From Schizochytrium sp. CCTCC M209059 (lineage: Eukaryota > Sar > Bigyra > Thraustochytrida > Thraustochytriidae), in contig KN805386.1 of assembly GCA_000818945.1 (NCBI GenBank), forward strand, positions 509,948-573,947: a stretch of DNA of 64,000 nt, in the 5' to 3' direction. The position numbers and the translations under genes are program-made. Below the pieces are notes generated by a model. It made no database searches. It was not told the DNA's origin and worked only from the letters and a program-made list of their open reading frames with translations. How positions within the stretch are numbered: the first letter of the stretch is position 1; every line of letters begins with the position of its first letter. Shown here piece after piece: positions 20,135-29,370 of this stretch.

Positions 20135-20215
20135 CAGCAGAGCAGAGCAGAGCAGAGCAGAGCCCGGCAAGAGCAGAGCAGAGCAGAGCAGAGCAGAGCA
20201 GAGCGGAGCAGACCC
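20135..20215. repeat. (AGAGC)n pentanucleotide repeat, two runs
   Basis: Runs at about 20135-20163 and 20170-20215 are split by a short CCCGGCAAG spacer. The same pentamer, in the other orientation, recurs at 44477-44530. Confidence 0.85.
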
Positions 20216-20383
20216 GGCACGCTCGGCGCGCGGAGGAGCTCGGGACCGGCGCGGGCGGGAGGAGGGAGGCAGTGCGTCGGCCGCGCGGCACGGGAGCGCA
20301 GTCCGGCGGCCGCGGCGGCTGAGCGCGCGCGCGGGGCGGGAGAGAGCGGAGAGAGGCAGGCAGGCAAGCCCCCCCCCGCGGCA

Positions 20384-20883
<500 letters not shown>

Positions 20884-20968
20884 CTGCTTGGACTGGAGGG
20901 GACTCGGTGGGTGGCGGCGACCCGGCGCGCTGCGGCGGGGGCGGCGAAGGAGAGCCGGGGAAGGGAAG

Positions 20969-23539
20969 ATGTCGCAGCACCGCGCGGGCTGGCAGAAGCA
21001 GGCCAACAAGACGCACAAGACCACCAAGCGCAGCAAGCGCAGCTTGGACAGGCTCAATGGCGGCAGGGTCATGGACGGCGCCATGGGCGTCGGCACTAGC
21101 GGCGGCGGCGGCGCGGCCGGCAGCGTGTTCTCGACGTCGAGCGCCTCGACGCTAGGAGGTCGCGTGGCCCGCGCAAACCGCGCGGCCATGCTGCGCAAGA
21201 ACAAGCGACAAGCCACTCTACTCGCGAAGCGCCAGGGCGGCTCCAGCACGGGTCACCGCGCTGGAGGTGCCCCGCGGACCGTGGGCATTGTGCATCTCTC
21301 GCCGCGGGGCACGGTGCCCACCGTCCTCGGCGAGAACGGCGTCGGCGCGCTTAAGAGTGGAGGCGATATGTTCACCGAGATCTTCCCCAACGAAAAGTTC
21401 CGGTCCACCTTTGTACTTGCGGCGCGATCGACCCTGAGTGTCCTCGACGTTGCCAAGGTCAGCGACATCCTCTGCTTTGTGCTGCCACTCTCTGTCCCCG
21501 AGGCGCAACACAGCCAAGTGAGCGCGGCGAGCTCCAAGCGCGGCGGCACGCTGGAGCTTTACCTGGGGGACTCCATCGACGAGGAAGGGCGCAAATTTGT
21601 CTCGCTCGCCAAGGCCCAAGGCCTTCCCACCGTTGTTGGCATTTTGCAGAACCTGGAGCATGTGCCCGCAAAACACAGGTCGGCCATCAAAAAGCAAGCG
21701 GCCAACTTTTTCCAGGAGGAGTTCGGTTCCTCGACCAAGATGGTTGTCGACGCACCCCCCGACGCTTTGGAAGGCGAGGATACCCCCATGGCCATGGACG
21801 AGACGGCTTCCGTCATTTCGACGTTGCCAAAGAGCGGTCCCATCGCGACGGCCCGAACGCACTTTGTCCGCACGCTCATGGAGTCCAAGCTGAAGCGCAT
21901 CGCATGGCGCTCCGAGCGATCTTACCTGCTCGGCTACAAGTCCTCGTACGAGGCAGCCTCGCAGACGCTCAAGGTTTCTGGCTACCTTAGGGGCCGCCCT
22001 CTTGACGTGCACCAGCTTGTGCATGTCGTTGGCCACGGCACCTACCAGCTCGCACAGATCGAGGCAGCTCGGGATCCTTTTCCGGAGCGTGCCCACCGCG
22101 CTGATGCTCTCGAGTCGGACGCCGCGATGGCCGAGGACGGCAGTGCGGCTCTCGCTGTCGCGGACCCCGCGCTGACACCCAGTCTGCAGGAAGAGGCGAC
22201 GCCCGACCTCTTGGCCGGTGAACAGACCTGGCCCACATATGAGGAAATGGAGGATGCAGAGCCTGGTGCCCAGGACCTGGAGGCTCGCAAACTGGAGAAG
22301 CAACGTCGCGCGCTCAAAAACAAGGGCGCATCGGACTATCAGGCCGCCTGGCTTCTCGGCATGAGCGACGACGAGGACGAGGAGGGCGATGACGCTGATG
22401 AGGACGAGGAAGACGGTCTTGACGAAGATCTTGACGAGGCGGAAAAGGGCCTTACTCTCGCAGAGTGGAAGCGCAAGCATCTCAAGGATAAGGAGCAAGA
22501 GGAGCTTGACTTTCCCGACGAGGTCGACACTCCAGAGGATATTTCTGCCAAGGAGCGCTTTGCCAAATACCGCGGGCTCAAGTCGTTTCGCACGAGCCCC
22601 TGGCACCCGAAAGAGTCGCTGCCCCAGGAGTACGCGCGCATCTTCCAAATTGAAAACTCCAAGGCTCTCGAGAATCAAGTACTGCGCGACGGCGAGGATC
22701 TTGAGCAGGCGTGGCTTGTGGCATCTCTTTCGCACAACGCTGGGCGCGTCGGCAAGGATGGCCCTCTTAAGGGACTCATCTTCCCCGGCACCTTTGTGAC
22801 GCTCTGCATCAAGGGTGTTGCTAGTGATTTGGCGACGGCGGCTCATGAGGAAGGTCTTCCATTGGTTGTTGGCGCCCTGCTGAAGAACGAGCAAAAGTTG
22901 AGTGTCATGAACTGCAACATTCAAAAGAACCCAGAGTACGAGGAGCCCGTCAAGGCCCGGAGCGAGCTGGTCATGAGCTGCGGTCTTTGGCGCCGCAAGG
23001 TGCGTCCTGCCTTTTCCGAGAACACGGTGAACTGTGACAAGCACAAATTTGAGCGTTTTCTGCACGCGGGTCGCTGGTCCGTGGCCACTGTTTACGCGCC
23101 CCTGACATTTGGATCGAATGTGCCCGTGGTCCTGCTGGACAGCCAAGCGAATGAGATGGTTGCAAGCGGTAGCGTGCTCGACATGAACCCGGACCGCATT
23201 ATTTTGAAGAAGATTTGCTTATCGGGCCATCCAATCCGCGTGAAAAAGTCCTGGGCCGTGGTGCGCTACATGTTCTTCACGCCCGAAGATGTGCGCTGGT
23301 TCAAGCCTGTGGATCTTTGGACAAAGTACGGCATGTCGGGCCGCATTACAATGCCGCTCGGTACGCACGGTCTCTTCAAGTGCTCATTTAGCAAGCCCAT
23401 CAAGAATCACGATACCGTCATGATGTCGCTGTACAAGCGCGTTTTCCCTAAACCTGTCGAGGAGTTCAAGGATCTTCAAGAGCAGCAGCGTCGTGATGCA
23501 GCGGCTGCAGACGAGTCGCTTGCATCCATGGAGGCATAG
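20969..23539 (+). CDS. TSR1: Ribosome biogenesis factor Tsr1
   Basis: Tsr1 is a GTPase-like but inactive factor that binds pre-40S particles and blocks premature joining during 18S maturation. I take ATG 20969 as the start, because it gives the family N-terminus (HRAGWQKQANKTHK, then KRSKRSLDRLNGGRV). An in-frame TTG at 20888 would add 27 Arg/Gly-rich residues. The 856-residue length is close to human TSR1. The order is a basic N-terminus, a degenerate GTPase-like part, an AARP2CN-type segment (about 240-360), a long acidic Asp/Glu linker (near 470-500), then the C-terminal Bms1/Tsr1 domain. That domain contains the diagnostic YRGLKSFRTSPW block near 540 and the HGLFKCSFSKPI block near 795. 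Walker-type GTP motifs are not evident, which separates it from Bms1. Confidence 0.93.
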   Translation: MSQHRAGWQKQANKTHKTTKRSKRSLDRLNGGRVMDGAMGVGTSGGGGAAGSVFSTSSASTLGGRVARANRAAMLRKNKRQATLLAKRQGGSSTGHRAGGAPRTVGIVHLSPRGTVPTVLGENGVGALKSGGDMFTEIFPNEKFRSTFVLAARSTLSVLDVAKVSDILCFVLPLSVPEAQHSQVSAASSKRGGTLELYLGDSIDEEGRKFVSLAKAQGLPTVVGILQNLEHVPAKHRSAIKKQAANFFQEEFGSSTKMVVDAPPDALEGEDTPMAMDETASVISTLPKSGPIATARTHFVRTLMESKLKRIAWRSERSYLLGYKSSYEAASQTLKVSGYLRGRPLDVHQLVHVVGHGTYQLAQIEAARDPFPERAHRADALESDAAMAEDGSAALAVADPALTPSLQEEATPDLLAGEQTWPTYEEMEDAEPGAQDLEARKLEKQRRALKNKGASDYQAAWLLGMSDDEDEEGDDADEDEEDGLDEDLDEAEKGLTLAEWKRKHLKDKEQEELDFPDEVDTPEDISAKERFAKYRGLKSFRTSPWHPKESLPQEYARIFQIENSKALENQVLRDGEDLEQAWLVASLSHNAGRVGKDGPLKGLIFPGTFVTLCIKGVASDLATAAHEEGLPLVVGALLKNEQKLSVMNCNIQKNPEYEEPVKARSELVMSCGLWRRKVRPAFSENTVNCDKHKFERFLHAGRWSVATVYAPLTFGSNVPVVLLDSQANEMVASGSVLDMNPDRIILKKICLSGHPIRVKKSWAVVRYMFFTPEDVRWFKPVDLWTKYGMSGRITMPLGTHGLFKCSFSKPIKNHDTVMMSLYKRVFPKPVEEFKDLQEQQRRDAAAADESLASMEA

Positions 23540-24095
23540 ACACAGAGTTGGCGCTCGCCAGTTTCTTTTTGTTTTTCTCCACAAGAAGAGGGGGCAGTTT
23601 TCGCCTGCAAGTAGAGGGACGTTACACCTTTGAATGAATAAGAAAAGTTCTGATCGCACATTACACCTAACAAGGTTCTTATTTCGATGTTTCAAATTTA
23701 CTTTCCACTACGAATGTAGTCAAGACTTAAAATACATAAGCAGACCATTTCGCCACAGTTCGATTTCAATCACGAATCACGAATGGCATTTGTCCTGTGC
23801 TTTAAATTGATAACGGGAGGAGCGACTTTGCTCGGCCGAGAGAGCAGGAGCGTAGCGCTTTACAAAGGTAATCAAAATAATGTTCGGAGTTATCAAGTTG
23901 ACCATCATCTACTTACTACGAAACGTTAAAGTATACGCTTCTCTCAACATCATGCAAAAATGGCCTCTCTCTCGCTTCAAAGATAGTAAACAATGCCAGG
24001 TTTCTCCCTTCTGCTTTAGACAAAATAGCTGCAGGCCGGAGACAATCTACGCTCTACCGACGCTGCGTGTGAAAGGAGAAAGAGAGAGAGAGAGA
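23540..24095. other. Convergent intergenic, TSR1/XRCC2 3' ends
   Basis: AT-richer DNA lies between two converging genes. An AATAAG-type sequence near 23635 could serve TSR1 polyadenylation. A GA-rich run (about 24077-24095) abuts the XRCC2 stop. I see no gene here. Confidence 0.45.
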
Positions 24096-25088
24096 TTAGG
24101 AATCGGCAACTTTGACGCCTGCGTGATCAATGGAAAAGTCAAAAACGCGTTCCTCGCCTTGATCGAGGTGCGAAAGGCGAAAGCGCGAGTGTCCATCGAG
24201 ACACTCGGCAAAGAGACGCAATGTAACGAGTTTTTGCCAAGTCTGCGAGAGGTACTCTGGAGCGCGGTCAGCCCCGCGTGGCTGGAAGAGCATCGGCTTC
24301 ACGCACAGAATTGCGACCATGTGGCGTCTGGCCAGTTGCTGGATCGCAAGTGGGATCGATACGTGAAAGCCAGCAGAGACCGAATCCGTTTCCATGTCTT
24401 GCCAATAATGCGCCGCAATGGAGTCGAACACAACGAGTCTGACGTTTTGCATCTGGAGGAAATCAGTCGTGAGAGAGTGCAAAGTCGACAAAACCTGCAG
24501 ACTCCCAGGGCACCTGTACAGAAACACACGCTCGAGGCACTCGCGCGCCACCTCGCTTGCCTTGCTTTGGGAAAGGAGGCCTTCGAGACACGCCTTTTCT
24601 AACGGGGCCGCAATGATGGCCGCAAGCCTGACAACGTTCAGGCGAAGATCCGAGTCAAAAAAGACGACACTAGCGCCCTCGCCGCCCAAGTGCAGTGTCC
24701 TTGACGCTGCTTTCGGTTCGCCTTCGCCATCGCCGCCGTGGGCGTCAAGCTCGAGCTCGAGTTCCGCCGGCAAGACGCAGGTCGCCACAGCGCGCAGCAC
24801 GAGCTCCGTCTTGCCCGTCTGCGTCGCTCCTGAAATCTCCACGACATCGCGAAGAACATCCGCGGCCGCCACGGTCGGGGTCTTCTTCGCGGCTGCCTCC
24901 GCCGCCGCCGCCGCTCTGCGCTTGCCGCGCTGTGTCTCGCGCAGCGCGTCGAGCGCCGGGAGCCCCGTTCTCGCGAACAGGCCGCATCCGCGTGCGCCGG
25001 ATCCGGGCCCTGCGCCGCCCCGCGTGCGCCGGAGCAGCTCAAACGCGGTCTCCTCGGCCACGCCGCCGCCCGCAATGCCCGCCCGCAT
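24096..25088 (-). CDS. XRCC2: RAD51 paralogue XRCC2
   Basis: XRCC2 is a RecA-fold ATPase paralogue that works in the BCDX2 complex (RAD51B-RAD51C-RAD51D-XRCC2) in homologous recombination. I chose ATG 25088 (330 residues). The frame is open upstream to a GTG at 25148, but that is an unlikely eukaryotic start. Walker A is GATQTGKT at 87-94, preceded by VVEIS as in animal XRCC2. The Walker B strand is VRLVVFDS near 215, followed by IAAHYW, matching the DSLSAFYW block of human XRCC2. The C-terminus has EYLSQTWQKLVTLRLF and ends in VFDFSIDHAGVKV, both aligning with XRCC2. The Ala/Arg/Gly-rich residues 20-75 and the GEGEP-type insert near 125 are lineage-specific. Confidence 0.87.
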   Translation of the reverse strand: MRAGIAGGGVAEETAFELLRRTRGGAGPGSGARGCGLFARTGLPALDALRETQRGKRRAAAAAEAAAKKTPTVAAADVLRDVVEISGATQTGKTELVLRAVATCVLPAELELELDAHGGDGEGEPKAASRTLHLGGEGASVVFFDSDLRLNVVRLAAIIAAPLEKACLEGLLSQSKASEVARECLERVFLYRCPGSLQVLSTLHSLTTDFLQMQNVRLVVFDSIAAHYWQDMETDSVSAGFHVSIPLAIQQLARRHMVAILCVKPMLFQPRGADRAPEYLSQTWQKLVTLRLFAECLDGHSRFRLSHLDQGEERVFDFSIDHAGVKVADS

Positions 25089-25757
25089 TGCCTCGCCTGC
25101 CTCGCCTCGCCTCGCCTTCCGGTTCTGCCTCCGCTGGCGGCGCCGCACCGTGCGGAGGAGAGGGAGGGATCCAGCGCGGTGGTCCTGTTCGAAACTAACT
25201 ATCTAACGACCACGGAACCACGCGCCGCGAGTACGTGAAGCAACAACACCACTCACAGCTGCAGGGCCCCGATGCTCCGCAACTCAGCGCAGCCAGAGAC
25301 TTGCGGAGAGAGGCGTAGAAAGAGGGAAGAAGAAAGCAAAACCAACGGAGAGAGCGACTATGCCCTCGCCTCTTTGACATGATGCGCGAGAGCGCCAAGT
25401 CCACAAGACCAAACCTTGCACGATGAATTGTAGTTTCGCTTCGCCTGAATCTGACAGAAGCCTTGGCCGTGGAAAAGTATATACGTAATACACCACGGCA
25501 ATGGACAAAAGTAAAACCAAAAGAAAGACATCAGAAGTAGCTTTGCTCTGTTAGTACCACACAACGTGGTTGGTCATAGTCAAAGTGAGTCAGCCAGGAA
25601 ACCAGCATCGCAGACGCGAGACCTCGACTCGCGAAGAATGCTTTGCCCTTTCTCTCGTAGATCGAGCAAAAGACGGCGGGCTCGCCGAAAGAATACGGCT
25701 CTCGACGCGACAAATGGAGTCAAGACAAAGTGATCGCGAGGCCGCTGCTCTCTTTTT
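25089..25757. other. Intergenic, NOX 3' end to XRCC2 promoter
   Basis: About 0.67 kb; the XRCC2 promoter must lie here because both neighbours are on the minus strand. The part next to XRCC2 is GC-rich, the remainder AT-richer. No supported gene. Confidence 0.4.
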
Positions 25758-28658
25758 TTAAAAGACCTCCTGATTCAACGTGAACCTGCACTCCGGACCC
25801 GTGTAGCGGCCGCAAGTGTCCTTGAGCACACGAGCGATACCAGGCGCACCGCAAAAGGTGACGCCGATCTCAGGCACACCTTCTGCTCGCGAATCACGGT
25901 TGACCTGGAAGATGTTATCCCAATCTGGACGACCATTCCAGACCCAAATATCACCTTGACGATTCGGAACATGGACCTCGCCGTAGCGAGAGAACTGCAA
26001 GTCTGCCTGCTCTCGCGCAGTGACTGTAGGTTTGCTGAGCAAGGCCTTGAGAGAGGCGACATCGAATCCAAGGTATTCGTCGACGACGTTGTCGAAACTG
26101 CCTCCTTTGGGAGGGCGCGAAGGACGAGGAGGCCCACGACTGACCCCAGGGTCAGTAACACGACGCACCTGCGTGGTTGAGGGAACGCTGGTGACATAAA
26201 TGTTGATTTGCAAACGGTGGTTTTGGGTGATCGCGCCGGCGCGACGGTCCGCAAGCACGCGTTGACTCACCGTCACCAAAGTATCGACGAACCAATCAAA
26301 ACTCTCAATCTCGTTGTGACGCACAATCCAGTACAGACGGAGCGTCTCGGGCGAGAATCCTTTGCGCCACTTGTACTTTGTGACAGCCGAGAGAATCGCA
26401 GCAGCAGGCGTGAGACCGATACCCGAGCCCACCACCATCACATCCTGATACACCGAGTACACTTGTGCCGGCGCCGAGTATGGACCGTCAACGCGGATGA
26501 GCGGCTTGCCATCGGGACCAACGCGCAGGCCGCGCTGCACGACGCCCGAGCTGTCAAAGTGAGTAAAGAACTTTTCAAACGAGGTTGGCTGGCCATCACT
26601 AGTCAGTTCACCAGCGCCCGCGAGAAGGCGAAAGTACTTCATGACATTGTATGTCCATGAACCCTTGGCCTGGATGCGAATGTGAACGCTGACAAAACCT
26701 TCGCGCTCAAGATCGCCCCACGAGGATGAAATGGTGAATGGATGGCTCTCGTTCTCACTGACATACGGCACAATGAGGTGCAAGAACTGGCCCGCTTGGA
26801 ATTTGAAGAGATCCAGTCGTTCAGGAAAGAATTGCAGTTTGAGCACCGGGTGGACGTAGCTGACGGCGTCGACGTAAAACTTGTGCGAGACGCGACGCGT
26901 GCGGATGATGCGGTCGAGCGCGTATGCAGGAAACGCAACGACACCAAGGTACCACACCTTGGGTCCATGGGCCAGCAAGAGAGGAATCACGAGAAGAAAG
27001 ACGTGATGACTCCACCAGAACGCCTCGAAGTTGGAACGACGCACCGAACTGTGAGCTGCGCAATAAACAATGACCATGCCAAAGGTGACCGCGCCGCCTG
27101 TCCAAAGTGCAATGGCGCCAAAACGATCGATGGACGGTCCCGGTGCGATGGCAAAGTTGAAGTAGTGAAAGCCAACGTGGCCCAAGGACCCGATAAAAAT
27201 CGAGTACGCAATCACTTTGTGAAAGGCGATGTTCTTCTTGATGGGGATAACGACAGCCAGCGTCTTGTTAGGCGCAACCTCGATCTTGGAGATGCGGTTG
27301 AGTGCGGCACGGAGCACAGGAAAGAAAACAAGCGCGCATGTGAAGTCGAGCGAGGTACCAAAGGCCTTGGCAAATGGCGCAAAGGCGGATATGCACTCTG
27401 TAGTTAGTGTAGAGCGCTCGCACTCCTGGCGCGAGGATTCCTCCAGAAAATAGCGAGCAACAAAGAGACCCGCGTTGACGGCGAAAAAGGCGAACATAAT
27501 GAATCCCTCCGTGTACGTCCAGGTGAGCATCTTGCTCCAAGAAACCTTGGGGACGAATCGCTGCGTCTTGCCAGAGCCTTCCTCCTTGTTGTAAAAGGCA
27601 ACAAAATTGAGCGCAGCCGTCACGCAACCAATCAAGCCAGTAATCATCGTGGCGTAGCTAGTGAAGCACGGCACACTCATGCCGAGATACATGATTGTCC
27701 GTAACGGAACCTCTGGCAGCCCGTCGCCGTTGTGGCGTCGAAGGCCAAAGACATATTCGAAAGCGAGCGAGGCAGCGCCAATGCCAACGACGGCAGGCGC
27801 CGTCCACGAATGATCGGTGCCAAGAAGCTGCTTCTTTCGGGTGCTTCCAATCTCCTTTGAAGCCTCGGAATACCACAAAAATGCCAAAGCGCCCGTGATG
27901 ATGGCAAAGATAGCAAAGGCATAGCCCCACGTATGGCACAGGTACAGCCATTTGATCGGGTTGCTGTTACTAGCACGTTTCTCGTCTTTAAGCTGAGCGT
28001 TGAGACCTCGTGGAACCTGCTTTGCGGCGAGTCGGGCTGGTTTGGGCGGGCGCTCGGGAGCGGCCTGCGCCTGCGCCTGAAACCATCCCGAAGGCGAGGC
28101 ACCATAGTCTCTATCCTTTTGGACGCGTCCCTGATTGTCGCGCTCCACGACCTCGACATAATTTGCTGGAATGTGACCACGCTTTCCATTTAGCTCTGCA
28201 AGCCACCAGGCGCCGCCTTCGACGAGCTCAATGCCTACAAGTGTTTGCCCTGGTCGAACTGTGAGCTCGTCCTCGAATCGAGCCACGTGGCCGTACAGGG
28301 CGCGAAGGACAGTGCCGCGTTTTTCACCGATGCCCAGCTCGGGGGCGAACGGATTGAGTCGCTGGACCATGCTCATGCCCCGAGCGCGTACGTCAGAGAT
28401 TTGGGCTGCAAACCCGCCTTCTTCTTCATCATCGGGTTCGAGTTTAAGGCTTGGCCTTTGACCGAACCAGCTGGTTTTACGCGCAGCCACACGTCGTCGC
28501 TCTTGTTCGGAGGGTCTTCGAAATCCTGGAGGCGGTGTTTGCGACATATCTCCTGATGAGTTATAGTAGTACGGCTTGTTCGTGGCCTTGTCGATAGCCA
28601 TGTACCACTCTTCTTGGAACCCATTGCCCTCGTCTTCTTGTTCGTCCTTGCCGCCCAT
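25758..28658 (-). CDS. NOX: NADPH oxidase with N-terminal WW-like and SH3 domains
   Basis: This is a flavocytochrome b that moves electrons from cytosolic NADPH through FAD and two hemes to oxygen, making superoxide. It has 966 residues from ATG 28658. An N-terminal WW-like module (16-46) keeps W18 and Y30-Y32, but the second Trp is Thr41. An SH3 domain follows at 118-170 (ALYGH, DELTV, WWLAEL, GHIPANYVEVV). Then come about six TM segments (about 235-590). The heme ligands have gp91phox spacing: H480 and H494 (FHKVIAY...GH), H551 and H564 (WWSHH...AHG). The FAD motif HPFTISSS and the NADPH motif VVGSGIGLTP are present, then FCGAP, and the end LNQEVF resembles the NOX C-terminal Phe end. No EF-hands are seen. 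In animals SH3 domains sit on separate subunits, so this fusion is unusual. Confidence 0.9.
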   Translation of the reverse strand: MGGKDEQEDEGNGFQEEWYMAIDKATNKPYYYNSSGDMSQTPPPGFRRPSEQERRRVAARKTSWFGQRPSLKLEPDDEEEGGFAAQISDVRARGMSMVQRLNPFAPELGIGEKRGTVLRALYGHVARFEDELTVRPGQTLVGIELVEGGAWWLAELNGKRGHIPANYVEVVERDNQGRVQKDRDYGASPSGWFQAQAQAAPERPPKPARLAAKQVPRGLNAQLKDEKRASNSNPIKWLYLCHTWGYAFAIFAIITGALAFLWYSEASKEIGSTRKKQLLGTDHSWTAPAVVGIGAASLAFEYVFGLRRHNGDGLPEVPLRTIMYLGMSVPCFTSYATMITGLIGCVTAALNFVAFYNKEEGSGKTQRFVPKVSWSKMLTWTYTEGFIMFAFFAVNAGLFVARYFLEESSRQECERSTLTTECISAFAPFAKAFGTSLDFTCALVFFPVLRAALNRISKIEVAPNKTLAVVIPIKKNIAFHKVIAYSIFIGSLGHVGFHYFNFAIAPGPSIDRFGAIALWTGGAVTFGMVIVYCAAHSSVRRSNFEAFWWSHHVFLLVIPLLLAHGPKVWYLGVVAFPAYALDRIIRTRRVSHKFYVDAVSYVHPVLKLQFFPERLDLFKFQAGQFLHLIVPYVSENESHPFTISSSWGDLEREGFVSVHIRIQAKGSWTYNVMKYFRLLAGAGELTSDGQPTSFEKFFTHFDSSGVVQRGLRVGPDGKPLIRVDGPYSAPAQVYSVYQDVMVVGSGIGLTPAAAILSAVTKYKWRKGFSPETLRLYWIVRHNEIESFDWFVDTLVTVSQRVLADRRAGAITQNHRLQINIYVTSVPSTTQVRRVTDPGVSRGPPRPSRPPKGGSFDNVVDEYLGFDVASLKALLSKPTVTAREQADLQFSRYGEVHVPNRQGDIWVWNGRPDWDNIFQVNRDSRAEGVPEIGVTFCGAPGIARVLKDTCGRYTGPECRFTLNQEVF

Positions 28659-29370
28659 TGTTGTTGGCGAGACAAGCAGTTATAAATGATATGCTACGAG
28701 ACGGCCGGGCTCTCCTTCAAGTTGCTGTGGCGCTCGCACTTGTGACCTTGCTCTCGAGGAGCTTTGCTTACCGTCGCCGTCGGCCGAAGCGCTAAGGTAA
28801 TCGATACCTTCCTTCCCTGTTTAAACCAAGGGCCGTAAACGCCGCTGCCAACCGGGGTCTGCGCGCTTGTCGTTCGATGCGATCGTTTATGCGTGCCGCC
28901 GCGTAATGCCGGCGCGCCGCGGCGCGGTCTTGCCACAGAACGAAACTACACCTTAGAAACCTCGCTCGCTCGGCTCGCTCGCCGCTCTGCCCGTACGTCA
29001 CCGCCACACGCGAATCCTTTCGCAGCGCTCGGCGACTGCGCTTGGCGTCTGCGCCGCTACTCCCGACGAGTGAGCGCGCACAACCGAGCGGGCGAGTGAG
29101 TTTTGATCAAACTCTGTCCATGCACACGCGCACACCCTCGCCCAAGGACACGGAAGACTCGACACGCGCGTGCCTCCGAGGCAAGTGCAACATTTGCATG
29201 GCAAAGTGAGGTAAACTGAAATTGTTTCCTTTCGTGGTTCATTTTATACTATAGTATTGTTTTGCTTTGTTTTGTTTTGTTTCCCGGAAAGAAAAAAATA
29301 TAGGAAAAGACGAAGGATCGAATACAGTCCCAAACGATGATGGTTGAAAATGAAGTAGAAAACAGAGCCC
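28659..29370. other. Intergenic, AP-2 alpha 3' end to NOX promoter
   Basis: About 0.7 kb with CTCGCTCG-type repeats near 28966-28990 and a TTTTG repeat near 29260-29280. I see no gene. The AP-2 alpha stop is at 29371. Confidence 0.4.

Noticed and set aside
21218..23146. 642-codon minus-strand frame
   Set aside because: It is antisense to TSR1, whose conserved motifs are on the plus strand. The antisense translation has no recognisable motif.
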